A stretch of 34,589 nucleotides of DNA from Clostridiaceae bacterium BRH_c20a (GCA_000961765.1 LADT01000028.1:1-34589), one strand, 5' to 3'. Shown: positions 6,652 through 16,557, counted from the stretch's first letter. Made by a program: numbers and translations. Notes: a model not told the origin generated them from the sequence alone.

Positions 6652-9567
6652 ATGAAGAACCTACTTAGGAATCTAAAAGAAATATGTGCAAGGTTCCCTT
6701 TGAGAGAAAAAGTAATAATTATGCCATCCCACTCTGCAGGTCAGGAATTATTACAGTCCACGGCTAGGGAAGGTATTCCTTGTCTGAATCTAAAAACCGA
6801 TACGCTTTATAATATTGCCCAAAGGATTATTAAGGATTATATTTATCAGCATAATTTATCATTGCTTCCTGATACTTTAAGAGGTCATATCTTTCAAAGT
6901 ATCCTGCAAAAGCTAAAAACATCTGATTCTTTAAAGTATTTTAATGAACTGGAGATAACTCCTGGTATAAGCAGAGTAATAGGTAATGCAGTTTTGGAGT
7001 TTAAAATGAGCGACTTTACAGCACAGACACTGCTAGAAGACCGATTTATTAATACAGAAAAAGGTACTGATCTTAAGAACGTTTTTACTGAATATGAAAA
7101 GGTTCTACAAAGCTGGAACTTTTATGATGCAGCAGATGTTTATAATCAGGCAATAAAGCTTGGTACACAAGTTGATGACAAGCTAATCTACATAATTTCC
7201 TCCAATCTAAAACTGACTTCCTTAGAAAAAAGGTTTCTGCATAATCTTACTAATGGCTCAGCCCACTTTATCTATCACACTTCCGTTAAAGGATTGAATA
7301 GACCGAATGCTTTTACTAGCAACTCCATTCCCGATACCGAAAAAACTATCTCAGCAGATATCCAGCGATTAGCTTGGTTATATGATTTAGAAAATGCGCC
7401 ATTATCTTTAGGGGATAAGACTATTGATATATTTCAGGCCTACGGAGTGGGTAATGAGGTCAAAGAAATAATTAGGCGGGTTAGAAAAGAGAAGATTTCC
7501 ATTGATCAGACCGCAGTTTTTTATGCCTCACAAGAGCCCTATGTACAGTTATTCTACAATGTATCCCAAAAGCATAATTTGCCAATTACCTTTGGAGAAG
7601 GAATAGATATTAAAAATTCTAAGCCAGGCAGGTTATTTTTTGCCCTGTTAGAATGGATAGGAAGTAACTATGATGTTGTAAAACTAGGCTCAATTATTAA
7701 TGGAGGAGATTTTAAGGTTATTGGTGATGGGTTGCCCCATAGCTTTAAGATTGCCAGTGTCTTAAGGTCTATCGGAGTAGGTTGGGGCCGGGAAAGATAT
7801 GTTGGTCAGCTAGAGAAGGAGATTATTTTAGTTAAGGGAAAAATATTGGCAACAGAGTACGATGATAAAAAAACAAGATATGAGATGTATTTAGATAATC
7901 TAACTGGTACTAAAGCCTTTATTAATAATATTTTTGCGTTGCTTCCATTAGAAGATGAGGCAGGCCTGTACAGTTATGAAGAGTTCACTAAAGGTATCAT
8001 AGCTCTTATTGAAAACTACAGCTATGTAGCAGGTGAGACTGATGGTGAAGCTAAAAAGACTATTATTGAGAGTTTAAGGGTGATAGCTGAATATGCCCAG
8101 GATAGTTTACCCTTGGAAGATATTCTGCTGCGGTGGGAAAGTATAGTCTCGGGCTTAAGGGTAAAGAGATCCACACCTAAGCCTGGATACTTACACATTG
8201 ATTCCTATAGAAAGGGTGTATGGATATTCCGGCCATCCAATTTTATTGTAGGCTTGGATTCTGGACGTTTTCCCGGGCAATACAGAGAAGACCCAATTAT
8301 ATTAGATATTGAGCGAAAGGCCTTGTCTACCGAGCTATATCTTAGAGAAGGGAAAATTAAAGAAAATACCTATGATATGGTACAGCTATTGGCCAGCATT
8401 AAAGGAAGGGTGACCCTAAGTTATTCAGCCTTTGATACTGTGGAGAATAGGGATGTTTTTCCTGCTTCCTTGCTTCTTCAGGTATATCGGCTATTAACAG
8501 ATGATATCACCAAGGACTATTCCCAATTAATTTCTTATCTAGGATCAAAAGCAGGCTTTATACCTTGTGAAGTAGCTGATGTAACAGATCAAACCGAATA
8601 TTGGTTAAATCAGAACTTCATTAATGGAGGTATTAAGGAGCCCGAGACACTTTTAGCCAGCTGCTATGAGAACTTGTCTGTAGGCTTAAAGGCTTGGGCT
8701 GAAAGGGAAAGCAGTATTTTCACTTCTTATGACGGGAAGGTAAAGGTGGAAAGTGCTATGATAGATCCTAGAAAGAATAATCAACTGGTAATGTCAGCTA
8801 GTCAGTTAGAAAGCTTGGCCAAGTGCCCCTATGGTTATTTTTTAAAGTATATCCTGAAAATATCACCTCCTGAGGAAACCAAATATGATCCCGGTGCTTG
8901 GTTGGATGGTGCAGCTCGGGGGACATTGCTTCATAAAATATTTGAAACCTTTTATCAGGACATAAAGCTTAAGAAAGAGAACCCAGCTTTAGTCCAGCAT
9001 GAAAGCCTACTTTATGAAATAGCTGACGAACTGCTGGTGGAAACGAAAGGGGAAATACCACCTCCTAGTGAAGTGATATATGACTATGAATGTAGAGAAA
9101 TTAAAGAATCTTGCCGATTTTTCCTAGCTAGTGAAGAACAGGAATCTGTAGGGGCAACCCCTAGACACTTTGAGCTGGCCTTTGGTTTTGAGAAAGCTCA
9201 GGATCCTATTTTAGGGGAAATAAAACCAGTTTATATAACACTGCCCTCTGGGGATAGAATTTACTTAAAAGGTAGAATAGATAGAGTTGACCAAACTGAA
9301 GATAATGGGTTTATTATCTTAGATTATAAGACGGGCAGTACATATGGTTTTGAGGAAAGTAAGTACTATCAATGTGGTAAACAACTGCAGCATACCCTTT
9401 ATGCAGCAGCCTTGGAAAAAATCCTAGCTGACTGTGGTGTTGCAGATAACCCTAAGGTTATAGCTGGAGGATACTTATTTCCAACTAGAAAAGGAGAAGG
9501 GCAAAGGTTTATGCGTTCACAGGATGACCGTCAGCCCTTTTATGAGATAATAGAAACCCTTTGTTAA
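6652..9567 (+). CDS. addB: AddB-type ATP-dependent nuclease subunit, prematurely stopped
   Basis: AddB pairs with AddA to process double-strand breaks. I chose ATG 6652 because AGGAGGC lies at 6639-6645; the open frame reaches back to 6580 without an RBS. The 971-aa product has an inactive helicase-like N-terminal part and a C-terminal PD-(D/E)XK nuclease: RGTLLHKIFE near residue 755 and ILDYKTG near 889. The first Fe-S cysteine is in LAKCPYG near residue 725. TAA at 9565-9567 ends the frame, but the same frame then continues to 9738 with the missing cysteines C-x2-C-x5-C. Unless the stop is read through, the Fe-S clasp known from B. subtilis AddB cannot form. The symbol is based on motifs and on the addB-addA order. 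Confidence 0.85.
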   Translation: MKNLLRNLKEICARFPLREKVIIMPSHSAGQELLQSTAREGIPCLNLKTDTLYNIAQRIIKDYIYQHNLSLLPDTLRGHIFQSILQKLKTSDSLKYFNELEITPGISRVIGNAVLEFKMSDFTAQTLLEDRFINTEKGTDLKNVFTEYEKVLQSWNFYDAADVYNQAIKLGTQVDDKLIYIISSNLKLTSLEKRFLHNLTNGSAHFIYHTSVKGLNRPNAFTSNSIPDTEKTISADIQRLAWLYDLENAPLSLGDKTIDIFQAYGVGNEVKEIIRRVRKEKISIDQTAVFYASQEPYVQLFYNVSQKHNLPITFGEGIDIKNSKPGRLFFALLEWIGSNYDVVKLGSIINGGDFKVIGDGLPHSFKIASVLRSIGVGWGRERYVGQLEKEIILVKGKILATEYDDKKTRYEMYLDNLTGTKAFINNIFALLPLEDEAGLYSYEEFTKGIIALIENYSYVAGETDGEAKKTIIESLRVIAEYAQDSLPLEDILLRWESIVSGLRVKRSTPKPGYLHIDSYRKGVWIFRPSNFIVGLDSGRFPGQYREDPIILDIERKALSTELYLREGKIKENTYDMVQLLASIKGRVTLSYSAFDTVENRDVFPASLLLQVYRLLTDDITKDYSQLISYLGSKAGFIPCEVADVTDQTEYWLNQNFINGGIKEPETLLASCYENLSVGLKAWAERESSIFTSYDGKVKVESAMIDPRKNNQLVMSASQLESLAKCPYGYFLKYILKISPPEETKYDPGAWLDGAARGTLLHKIFETFYQDIKLKKENPALVQHESLLYEIADELLVETKGEIPPPSEVIYDYECREIKESCRFFLASEEQESVGATPRHFELAFGFEKAQDPILGEIKPVYITLPSGDRIYLKGRIDRVDQTEDNGFIILDYKTGSTYGFEESKYYQCGKQLQHTLYAAALEKILADCGVADNPKVIAGGYLFPTRKGEGQRFMRSQDDRQPFYEIIETLC

Positions 9568-9738
9568 ATTTTAAGTAGTGGTTCTTTTGTGATGACTGAT
9601 GTAAAGGATGACTGCACTTATTGTGATTATACTGAAGTTTGCCAAATAAGCTTTTTCGGAAGGTCTTTAGAAGAAAAGCTGGGTGAACCAGCAAATACCC
9701 AACTAGAATTGTTTGGGAGGTTGAAGAATTATGTCTAA
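9568..9738 (+). pseudogene. addB: Detached C-terminal Fe-S tail of addB
   Basis: In frame with addB after TAA 9565-9567, 56 codons remain open and encode DDCTYCDYTEVC, the C-x2-C-x5-C half of the AddB iron-sulfur cluster (codons at 9613, 9622 and 9640). The frame ends at TAA 9736-9738 and overlaps the addA start by 8 nt, the compact join expected of an intact addB. GTG-ATG at about 9595-9600 could in principle restart translation, but no good RBS is seen. One nonsense change, or a sequencing error, explains the break. Confidence 0.85.
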
Positions 9739-12700
9739 GCTAGCACCTCCAGATAGAAATGAAAGGGATAAAATAGAGAAGGTATTAGATAAAAACTTCC
9801 TAGTGGAAGCTGGTGCCGGCTCAGGTAAAACTTCGAGCCTAGTGAAGCGGATGGTTAGTATTATAGGTAGTGGAGATGTTGAAGTCCGAAAAATGGCTGC
9901 TATTACCTTTACTCGGAAAGCGGCAGCAGAGCTAAAAGAAAGGTTCCAGAATCAGTTAGAGAGAACCTTTCGTGAAGCTAAAAATGCTTGCTTAAAAGGA
10001 AGATTTGAGCAAGCATTAATGGACCTAGATCAGTGTTATCTAGGAACAATACACTCCTTTTGTGCCAGGCTTTTGCGGGAGCGTCCTGTGGAAGCCGGTC
10101 TTGAACCGGATTTCAAGGAACTGGATGATATTCAAAATAAGCTGTTAATAGAGAAGGCCTGGGAGAGCTATTTAATAGAATTAAAGGTCCATAATCCTCA
10201 GCTGTTGGAAAAACTGAATTATCTAGGTATAGAACTAAAAGATCTTAAACCCAGCTTTCAGCGTTTAAGCAGTTTTCCTGATATTGAAATTGCCTATAAG
10301 GAAGCTCCTGAGCCTGATATTGATCCTGCCTTTGAGCAGTTAAAATCATTAGTGGAAAGGGCTAAGAGAGCAATCCCTTCAATACGACCAGACAAGGATT
10401 ATGATGATTTACAGAAGGCTGTATTAAGGGCAGATAGATCTCTAAGATTTTTTGATTTAAGCCAGAAGTCTAATAAGATGAAAATTATAACTTTGTTCAA
10501 TAAAGAAAAAAGTATTACTCAAAATCGTTGGGACTCTAAAGAAGAAGCTAAACAATATCGGGATGAATTTAATGAATTATTTAGAACTTCTATTGAGCCC
10601 GCAATCAACCTTTGGTTGGAATACTGCCATTATCATATAATGAAGTTTCTCCTGCCGGGGGTAAAGCATTTTGAAGATATCCGTAGAGAGTTGTCGGCCC
10701 TAAATTTCCAAGACCTATTGATGAAAACTGCCGCAATGCTGAAAAGATATCCCGAGGTTAGGGAGTATTTTCAGGGGAAATATAAGTGTCTATTAATTGA
10801 TGAATTTCAGGATACCGATCCTATTCAATCAGAAATAATGTTTTATTTGACAGGTAGTAATATACAAGAGCAGGATTGGCTTAAACTAGTACCTAAATCA
10901 GGTGCCCTATTTGTTGTTGGCGACCCCAAACAATCTATCTACCGTTTTCGTCGGGCTGATATTGACACTTATAATGTTGTTAAAGAACTTATCCTGAAAA
11001 GCGGGGGTGAGGTGTTAAAGCTTACCGCTAATTTCCGTTCTCAAGAAGACTTGGGAGACTGGTTTAATCCTACCTTTAAAAAACTATTTCCTAATACTTA
11101 TACCTCCTATCAGGCAGAATTTAGCTCTATGGATACTATTAGACCTGTTGAAACAAATAAGATGTCCGGTATAAAAATACTTGATGTTCCTGAGTTTTTT
11201 GAGAAGAAAGATCAAATAGTTGAAGCTGAAGCAGATAATATTGCTAGATATATTAAATGGGCCTTGGATGGAAACATAAAGTTGGCCCGTTCCGAGGAAG
11301 AAAAGAATGATGGTATTTCTGAGATACCCCAGCCCAAGGATTTTATGATACTTTCACTCTATAAAGATTCCATTTACATTTATGCCCGGGCTTTAGAGCG
11401 GTATGGGGTACCAGTAAAAATAGCGGGAGGAAGTTCTTTAAAAGATTCCAAAGAAATACTAGAACTCTTAAAGGTATTTAAGGCTTTAAATGATACTGAT
11501 AATCAGGTGGCACTGGCAGCAGTATTAAGGGTTTTATATTTTGGAATAAGTGATGATGAGTTATATCAATTTAAAACTAGTGGTGGATATTTTAATATAT
11601 TTAGTACAATACCTGACACTCTTAGTGGAGAAGTAGCTAGCAAATTTCAAGGGGCTTTTGAGGCATTGGCAAAATATCATATTTGGACTAAGAAATATTC
11701 CCCGGCTGCAGCTTTAGAAATGATAATCAATGATTTGGGCCTGATTCCTTATACCCTCAGTGGTTCTATGGGAAAAAGCAGATGTAGTTATGTTTTTCAG
11801 ATCCTAGAAATGCTCCGCATGGGAGAAATCAGCACTGCCTATAGCTTCAATTTACTGGTTGAGCAATTTATAGCTATTATGGAGGCTGATTTTGAAGAAG
11901 AACTAAATATCCTAGCAGATGATGAAAATGCTGTTAGAATAATGAATCTCCATAAAGCAAAAGGGTTAGAGGCCTCGGTGGTCTTTTTAGCCCAACCCTA
12001 TAAAAACGTGAATCACTCTCCGGAAGAGCATGTCAAGAGAATTAATGATATCCCCCAAGGATTTTTCTGCTTTAGTCGTACCAAAAGATACCATAAAGAA
12101 AGATTAGGCCAGCCCCAAAATTGGGAGGAGCATTGTGCTGAAGAAAATAAATACCAGGAGGCTGAAGGATTACGGCTATTATATGTAGCTACCACAAGGG
12201 CAAAAAATATGCTGGTGATCAGCAGAAGTCTGAAGGATAAAGCTATGAAGAAAAACCCCTGGGCCTCATTATTAAATGAAGCTTTGGAAATGGATAATTT
12301 GGAGATACCTGATCAAAGTCAAATAACTATAGTTACTAAAGTAGCAAGTAGTGAACTCACTAAAGAGGCTTTAAAAAAGGGAGAACAGGATTTTCTAAGA
12401 GATATTGCAGAAATATCCACACCCAGCTACAGCTTGACCTCACCTACTAGTCTAAAGGGAGAGGAACAAGAACCACAGGTTAAACGTTTAGAAGGTGGGG
12501 GTATGGCCTGGGGGACAGTAATCCATACAATATTTGAGCAGATGTTAAAGGGTAAAAATAACCTCGATGTATTAATTCCCCAATTGTTAAAAGAGAATAA
12601 TCTTCCTCTTGAGCGGCAAGAGGAAGCAAAGCAGGTTGTATCAGAATTTATAAACTCAACATTATGGCAGAGAATCCAGCAGGCTAACAGTAAATACTCT

Positions 12701-13006
12701 GAGATGCCGTTTACCTTAAAGATAGAGCCAGGACATAAGTTATTTGACTTAGTAGGAGATGGGAATGGTATACCAGTAATTCTAAACGGGGTAATTGACT
12801 TGATTTATGAAGATGCCGATGGATGGGTGGTTGTAGATTACAAAACAGACCGACCTGAGAATGAAGCGGACGTAGTTACTTTACAAAACATTTACTCCAA
12901 ACAGATTAAGATCTACTGTCATGTTTGGGAAGAGTTAACTGGATTAAAAGTGAAGTCGGGAGAAATATACTTTACTAGTCTTAATGAAATTAGAAAAGTA
13001 TTCTAA
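9731..13006 (+). CDS. addA: AddA/RecB-type helicase-nuclease
   Basis: A 1091-aa superfamily 1A helicase fused to a nuclease. Walker A is AGAGSGKT at residues 27-34; motif II is LLIDEFQDTDP near 355-365; a later NLHKAKGLEASVV is motif V, and YVATTRAKNML is motif VI. The C-terminal part has GTVIHTIFEQ near 927 and VVVDYKTD near 1033, the PD-(D/E)XK nuclease core. It should unwind and cut DNA ends together with AddB. It is somewhat short for AddA (usually about 1200 aa) but complete. ATG 9731 follows GGGAGG and overlaps the original addB frame. The sequence could also be called RecB-like; neighbour order favours AddA. Confidence 0.9.
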   Translation: MSKLAPPDRNERDKIEKVLDKNFLVEAGAGSGKTSSLVKRMVSIIGSGDVEVRKMAAITFTRKAAAELKERFQNQLERTFREAKNACLKGRFEQALMDLDQCYLGTIHSFCARLLRERPVEAGLEPDFKELDDIQNKLLIEKAWESYLIELKVHNPQLLEKLNYLGIELKDLKPSFQRLSSFPDIEIAYKEAPEPDIDPAFEQLKSLVERAKRAIPSIRPDKDYDDLQKAVLRADRSLRFFDLSQKSNKMKIITLFNKEKSITQNRWDSKEEAKQYRDEFNELFRTSIEPAINLWLEYCHYHIMKFLLPGVKHFEDIRRELSALNFQDLLMKTAAMLKRYPEVREYFQGKYKCLLIDEFQDTDPIQSEIMFYLTGSNIQEQDWLKLVPKSGALFVVGDPKQSIYRFRRADIDTYNVVKELILKSGGEVLKLTANFRSQEDLGDWFNPTFKKLFPNTYTSYQAEFSSMDTIRPVETNKMSGIKILDVPEFFEKKDQIVEAEADNIARYIKWALDGNIKLARSEEEKNDGISEIPQPKDFMILSLYKDSIYIYARALERYGVPVKIAGGSSLKDSKEILELLKVFKALNDTDNQVALAAVLRVLYFGISDDELYQFKTSGGYFNIFSTIPDTLSGEVASKFQGAFEALAKYHIWTKKYSPAAALEMIINDLGLIPYTLSGSMGKSRCSYVFQILEMLRMGEISTAYSFNLLVEQFIAIMEADFEEELNILADDENAVRIMNLHKAKGLEASVVFLAQPYKNVNHSPEEHVKRINDIPQGFFCFSRTKRYHKERLGQPQNWEEHCAEENKYQEAEGLRLLYVATTRAKNMLVISRSLKDKAMKKNPWASLLNEALEMDNLEIPDQSQITIVTKVASSELTKEALKKGEQDFLRDIAEISTPSYSLTSPTSLKGEEQEPQVKRLEGGGMAWGTVIHTIFEQMLKGKNNLDVLIPQLLKENNLPLERQEEAKQVVSEFINSTLWQRIQQANSKYSEMPFTLKIEPGHKLFDLVGDGNGIPVILNGVIDLIYEDADGWVVVDYKTDRPENEADVVTLQNIYSKQIKIYCHVWEELTGLKVKSGEIYFTSLNEIRKVF

Positions 13007-13081
13007 TTATCTCATTAGATAGGGGGGTTACCCCTTGCAGGATAAAGTCAGAGGTATTTTTCATGAGATATTAACAAATCA

Positions 13082-13112
13082 ACAGGTATAATTAAGGAGC
13101 TGGTAGCATGTA
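13082..13112 (+). repeat. 31-nt direct repeat, left copy
   Basis: It matches 25055-25085 at 29 of 31 positions. The core is TATAATTAAGGAGCTGGTAG, which contains an AAGGAG Shine-Dalgarno site 8 nt before ATG 13108. That ATG opens only five codons before TAA. The two copies lie in the same orientation 11,973 bp apart, on either side of the AOR/Liv island. Confidence 0.8.
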
Positions 13113-13252
13113 CTCAATTATATAAGTGATATATGATCTCGTCACATGAAGGTCGTGAATAATAAATTAAGGACTCTATCAAAAATAATTGCCAAATAAT
13201 TGCAAACATTATGAAAAAATTATATAATTTAAATCAAAAAGGAGTGAAAAAA

Positions 13253-13528
13253 ATGAGTCAGATTTATGACTTGCAGATTAAGGTTGTTGACCAAAAAGGG
13301 GAATGCCCTGTGGGGCATAAAATAGGAGAAACTTTTTATATTAAGGAAGGCAAATCTCCAACCGGTCTGTGCATGACTGCTCTTTCTGCTTTAATCCCGG
13401 GTATTTCTGTTCTTATTGTAGGAGCCAGTTTTCCATGGGAAGAGGACCCTGCAGTTACCTGTCGTTCCTGTCAGGATTATAAAAATCCGGTTATTTTCGA
13501 AATAAGAAGGATTCCCAAGGCAGACTAA
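13253..13528 (+). CDS. TIGR04076 family small protein
   Basis: A 91-aa protein. ATG 13253 is chosen because AAAGGAG lies 8 nt before it; an upstream in-frame ATG at 13211 has no RBS. The pattern matches TIGR04076: GECPVGHKIGE, then GLCMTALSALIPGISVL, a FPWEEDP segment and CRSCQD near the C-terminus. Three of the four cysteines could bind metal or a cluster. The function of the family is not established; members are often found in anaerobes near redox genes. It lies 19 bp before the regulator gene and may share its transcript. Confidence 0.8.
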   Translation: MSQIYDLQIKVVDQKGECPVGHKIGETFYIKEGKSPTGLCMTALSALIPGISVLIVGASFPWEEDPAVTCRSCQDYKNPVIFEIRRIPKAD

Positions 13529-13546
13529 ATTTAAATAGGCGGTGAT

Positions 13547-15196
13547 ATGATGTTAATTACCGTGGCTGAGGCTCTAAAACTTGGAGCTTTGAAAAAATGC
13601 AAACTCATTGCTGGAGCGAGTTGCATTGATAATGAGATTAAATATGTCGACACCATGGAAGTTCCGGATATTGCTCCTTGGCTAAAGAGTAAAGAACTTT
13701 TAATTACCACCGGCTATTCAATAAAAAATGACCAAACCGCGTTAGTACGATTAATTGAAAGTTTAAAAGCTGTAAATGCTGCTGGGTTGGCCATAAAAAC
13801 AAGGTTTTTTGGTCAAATTACTGATGAAGTGATTGAGTTAGCCAATAGAATAGGTCTGCCCTTAATTGAAATTCCTGCAGAGGTTCCCTTTATTGAGATT
13901 ACCCATCCCATTATGAAGGCAATTGTTAGTAGGCAGACTAGACATTTAGAATTTTCCGAAAAGGTGCATAGGACACTAACTAAGGTAGAACTAGAGGGCA
14001 ATGGTTTTAATGACATTGCTGAAACTTTATTTAGTTTAATTGGCAACCCTGTTATTATTACGGATAAAAACTTTAAAGTTATTAGTATGGCCGGTAGTAA
14101 CCCTTTGATGGGAATACCTATTGATAATGCGGAAGAAAAGGGCAGCATAATTATAAATTTAAGCAATGAGCAAATTCAAAAATTGCAACAAAAAATTGGT
14201 AATGAGTGGTTGGAATTCTTAGGCTACGATTGGAAAGTATGTACCCGTCAATCAAAAATTAAGGAGAAAGTTTGCGGGTTTACCTTTGTAATTGAGAAAG
14301 AAAAGCCTTTAAGAGATATGGAGTTAATAGCTTTAGAGCATGCTACAACAACTATCTCTTTAGAATTTGCAAAACAGGAGGTAGTTAAGGAGCACCTTAA
14401 ATTAATTCAAAACGATTTTTTTATAGATTTACTTATGGGGAATGTCCGCACAACAGAAGAGGCTACTCAAAGGGCTCAACTTTTAAGATGGCCTTCAGGT
14501 CCTTGGCTTTTGATTAATTATGATATTGATAATTTCGAGGAAGCAATCACTAAAAAAAATAGTGAAGCTGAAATTCAGGTAATTAAGGATGAAATAATAG
14601 AAACAATTAGTTACGTATTGGAAAGGGAAAGGGTTGATTTTGCCCTTTTAGCTAATAGTGACAGTTTTACTTGTCTCTTTGCACACAGTAAGTTGAAGAA
14701 TAAGAATTTGCAAGGGATTATTTGTAAAATACAGAGTGCTGTTCTGTCCAGAAAAAAAGTAACCCTTTCCGCAGGTGTTTCAAGTGTTTTTTCTGAATTA
14801 CTTACTTTAGGTGAGAATTATCAAGAAACTAGGACCTCATTACGTATATCACGTTTAATTCAGGGCAAGGGCAGTATTGGCTTCATGGAAGACTTAATTC
14901 TAGAGAGAGCCTTCTTGGATTTAAAGGATAACCCCTATTTGCACCGATATTTCCTTAAAACAATCAATAAATTAGAAAAATATGACATACAGGCAAATAA
15001 CAACCTCATTAATACTGTGGAGGTTCTTGTTAGTAACATGGGTTTAAGATCAAAAACAGCCCAAGATTTATTTCTCCATCGTAATACCTTAGCTTATCGT
15101 ATTAAAAAAATTGAGGAGTTGACAGGCTTAAACTTATCTAGGAGTGATGAACTGATAAATTTGGCCATTGCTTTGAAAATTAGGCATTTTCTTTAA
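13547..15196 (+). CDS. PucR-family transcriptional regulator
   Basis: A 549-aa regulator. The N-terminal ~125 residues (TVAEALKLGALKK... through FIEITHPI) match the PucR ligand-sensing domain. A middle region of weak similarity carries the GGDEF-like spacer usual for this family. The C-terminus ends with the PucR helix-turn-helix: LFLHRNTLAYRIKKIEELTG. Such proteins activate catabolic operons for purines, allantoin, amino acids or similar nitrogen compounds. ATG 13547 follows AGGCGGTGAT; ATG 13550 is also possible. It sits directly before the transporter/AOR genes in the same orientation and is the obvious candidate for their control. A terminator follows it at 15232. Confidence 0.9.
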   Translation: MMLITVAEALKLGALKKCKLIAGASCIDNEIKYVDTMEVPDIAPWLKSKELLITTGYSIKNDQTALVRLIESLKAVNAAGLAIKTRFFGQITDEVIELANRIGLPLIEIPAEVPFIEITHPIMKAIVSRQTRHLEFSEKVHRTLTKVELEGNGFNDIAETLFSLIGNPVIITDKNFKVISMAGSNPLMGIPIDNAEEKGSIIINLSNEQIQKLQQKIGNEWLEFLGYDWKVCTRQSKIKEKVCGFTFVIEKEKPLRDMELIALEHATTTISLEFAKQEVVKEHLKLIQNDFFIDLLMGNVRTTEEATQRAQLLRWPSGPWLLINYDIDNFEEAITKKNSEAEIQVIKDEIIETISYVLERERVDFALLANSDSFTCLFAHSKLKNKNLQGIICKIQSAVLSRKKVTLSAGVSSVFSELLTLGENYQETRTSLRISRLIQGKGSIGFMEDLILERAFLDLKDNPYLHRYFLKTINKLEKYDIQANNNLINTVEVLVSNMGLRSKTAQDLFLHRNTLAYRIKKIEELTGLNLSRSDELINLAIALKIRHFL

Positions 15197-15231
15197 TTAG
15201 GCATAGTGACTAATAAATACTGCAGATTATT

Positions 15232-15265
15232 TGTTCACCTTGAACAGAGGGGAACATTTTTTTTT
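15232..15265 (+). terminator. Intrinsic terminator after the pucR-type gene
   Basis: TGTTCACCT (15232-15240) pairs with AGGGGAACA (15248-15256) with one A-G mismatch and is followed by nine T. The same DNA also holds a palindrome, TGTTCA-CCT-TGAACA (15232-15246), which could instead be an operator. Confidence 0.65.
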
Positions 15266-15287
15266 GTTTAATTATACTAAGAGGAGT

Positions 15288-15313
15288 TTGCATGAGTTGT
15301 ATATAATATGCAA
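15288..15313 (+). promoter_or_regulatory. Possible operator/-10 region before the solute-binding protein
   Basis: An inverted repeat TTGCAT...ATGCAA (15288-15293 and 15308-15313) surrounds a TATAAT box at 15302-15307. No good -35 box lies 16-18 nt upstream, which fits an activator-dependent promoter. PucR is the likely binder, by inference from position only. Confidence 0.4.
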
Positions 15314-15356
15314 GTTTCTTTGGTAATAAATTTTAAATAAAGGGGAGGTAAAGTAA

Positions 15357-16541
15357 ATGAAATTGGTAAGTAAGGGATTAGTAGGAATTTTATTGGGTCT
15401 TTTCATTATTTCCTTGGTATTTTCAGGTTGCGGAGGAGGGGACACAAAACCTACTGAACCAACAAAAAGTGTAGAAGCGGAGAAAAAACCTAGTGAGCCA
15501 ATAAAAATCGGTTTATTTGGCCCGCTTTCAGGCTCTATGTCAGTAGCTGGCAGTCATCAGAAAGATGGTGCTGAGTATGCCGCAGAGGAAATTAATTCAG
15601 CAGGTGGTCTTTTAGGTGGACAAATCCAAATAATTGCTGAAGACACAGAAGGTGTTCCGCAAAACAACGTTAATATTATGAACAAGTTCCTGCACAAAGA
15701 TAACGTAAACTTTACAATGGGTTCCAATAATAGCCCTGAAGTTCTTGCTGTACTTGATATTATCCAAAAAGCTGAAACACCTCATATTGTACCAAGTGGT
15801 GTTGCTTATGCCATTACCCATTCTGGAAACCCTTGGGTCTTTCGTGTTACTGCTACAGATGAGATCTTTTCCAAGGCTTTGATTGATTATTCTACAAAAG
15901 AACTTGGTTTCACAAAATTTGCAGTTATTCACGATACCAATGACTACGGTCAAGGTGGGATGAAGCTAGTGGTTGATACCATAAAGGAAAATGGAGGAGA
16001 AGCAGTTGTTGTCGAAGGTTACAATAAAGGCACTAAGGATTTTTCACCTCAGCTTTTAAAGGCTAAAGATGCACAAGCTCAAGCTATAGTAATCTGGGGG
16101 AATTATACTGAAGGTGCTCAATTAGTTAGACAAATAAAGGAACTGGGGATACCGTGTGAAGTGTTAGTCTCAACAGGAGTAACAATAGGGAATTTCTATG
16201 AATTAGCCGGTGACGCAGCTAATGGAATTATTGGTGTGACTCCTGGTTTCCATTTAGATCGTACTGATAAGCTAGCTCAAGACTTTATTAAAAAGTATGA
16301 AAGCAAAAAGGGATATAAGCCAGATTTAAACGTAGTTATGGCCTATGATGCAGTCAATGTTATAGCTAAAGCCGTTAAGGATGCTAATAGTTTGGATAAG
16401 AAAGCTGTTCGAGATGCTTTAGCAAAAATTACAGATTTCCAAGTAATAAGCGGTAAGGTAACTTTTAATGAATATGGAGATGGTGGTAGGGAAGCGCTTA
16501 TTTATACGGTAGAGGGTGGAAAACCAAAATTAGTTAATTAA
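15357..16541 (+). CDS. ABC transporter substrate-binding lipoprotein (LivJ type)
   Basis: A 394-aa extracellular receptor for a Liv-type ABC importer. The N-terminus is a lipoprotein signal with a hydrophobic core and the lipobox FSGC, with lipid attachment at Cys25, followed by a Gly/Lys/Glu-rich linker. The mature part begins IKIGLFGPLSGSMSVAG, typical of periplasmic-binding fold type 1 (Peripla_BP_6). Family members bind branched-chain amino acids, amides, urea or aromatic acids, and the specificity cannot be read here. GGGGAGG precedes the ATG. A terminator at 16558 separates it from the ferredoxin gene, probably giving more receptor than membrane parts. The permeases and ATPases lie at 19920-24255. 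Confidence 0.93.
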   Translation: MKLVSKGLVGILLGLFIISLVFSGCGGGDTKPTEPTKSVEAEKKPSEPIKIGLFGPLSGSMSVAGSHQKDGAEYAAEEINSAGGLLGGQIQIIAEDTEGVPQNNVNIMNKFLHKDNVNFTMGSNNSPEVLAVLDIIQKAETPHIVPSGVAYAITHSGNPWVFRVTATDEIFSKALIDYSTKELGFTKFAVIHDTNDYGQGGMKLVVDTIKENGGEAVVVEGYNKGTKDFSPQLLKAKDAQAQAIVIWGNYTEGAQLVRQIKELGIPCEVLVSTGVTIGNFYELAGDAANGIIGVTPGFHLDRTDKLAQDFIKKYESKKGYKPDLNVVMAYDAVNVIAKAVKDANSLDKKAVRDALAKITDFQVISGKVTFNEYGDGGREALIYTVEGGKPKLVN

Positions 16542-16557
16542 GATACTTTGTTAAAGA

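Noticed and set aside
13007-13060. GGGG-TTA-CCCC stem after addA as terminator
   Set aside because: Very short loop and no T-run after it; too weak to call.
15266-15310. Sigma-54 promoter before the receptor gene
   Set aside because: No GG-N10-GC spacing is found around the TTTGCATG segment.
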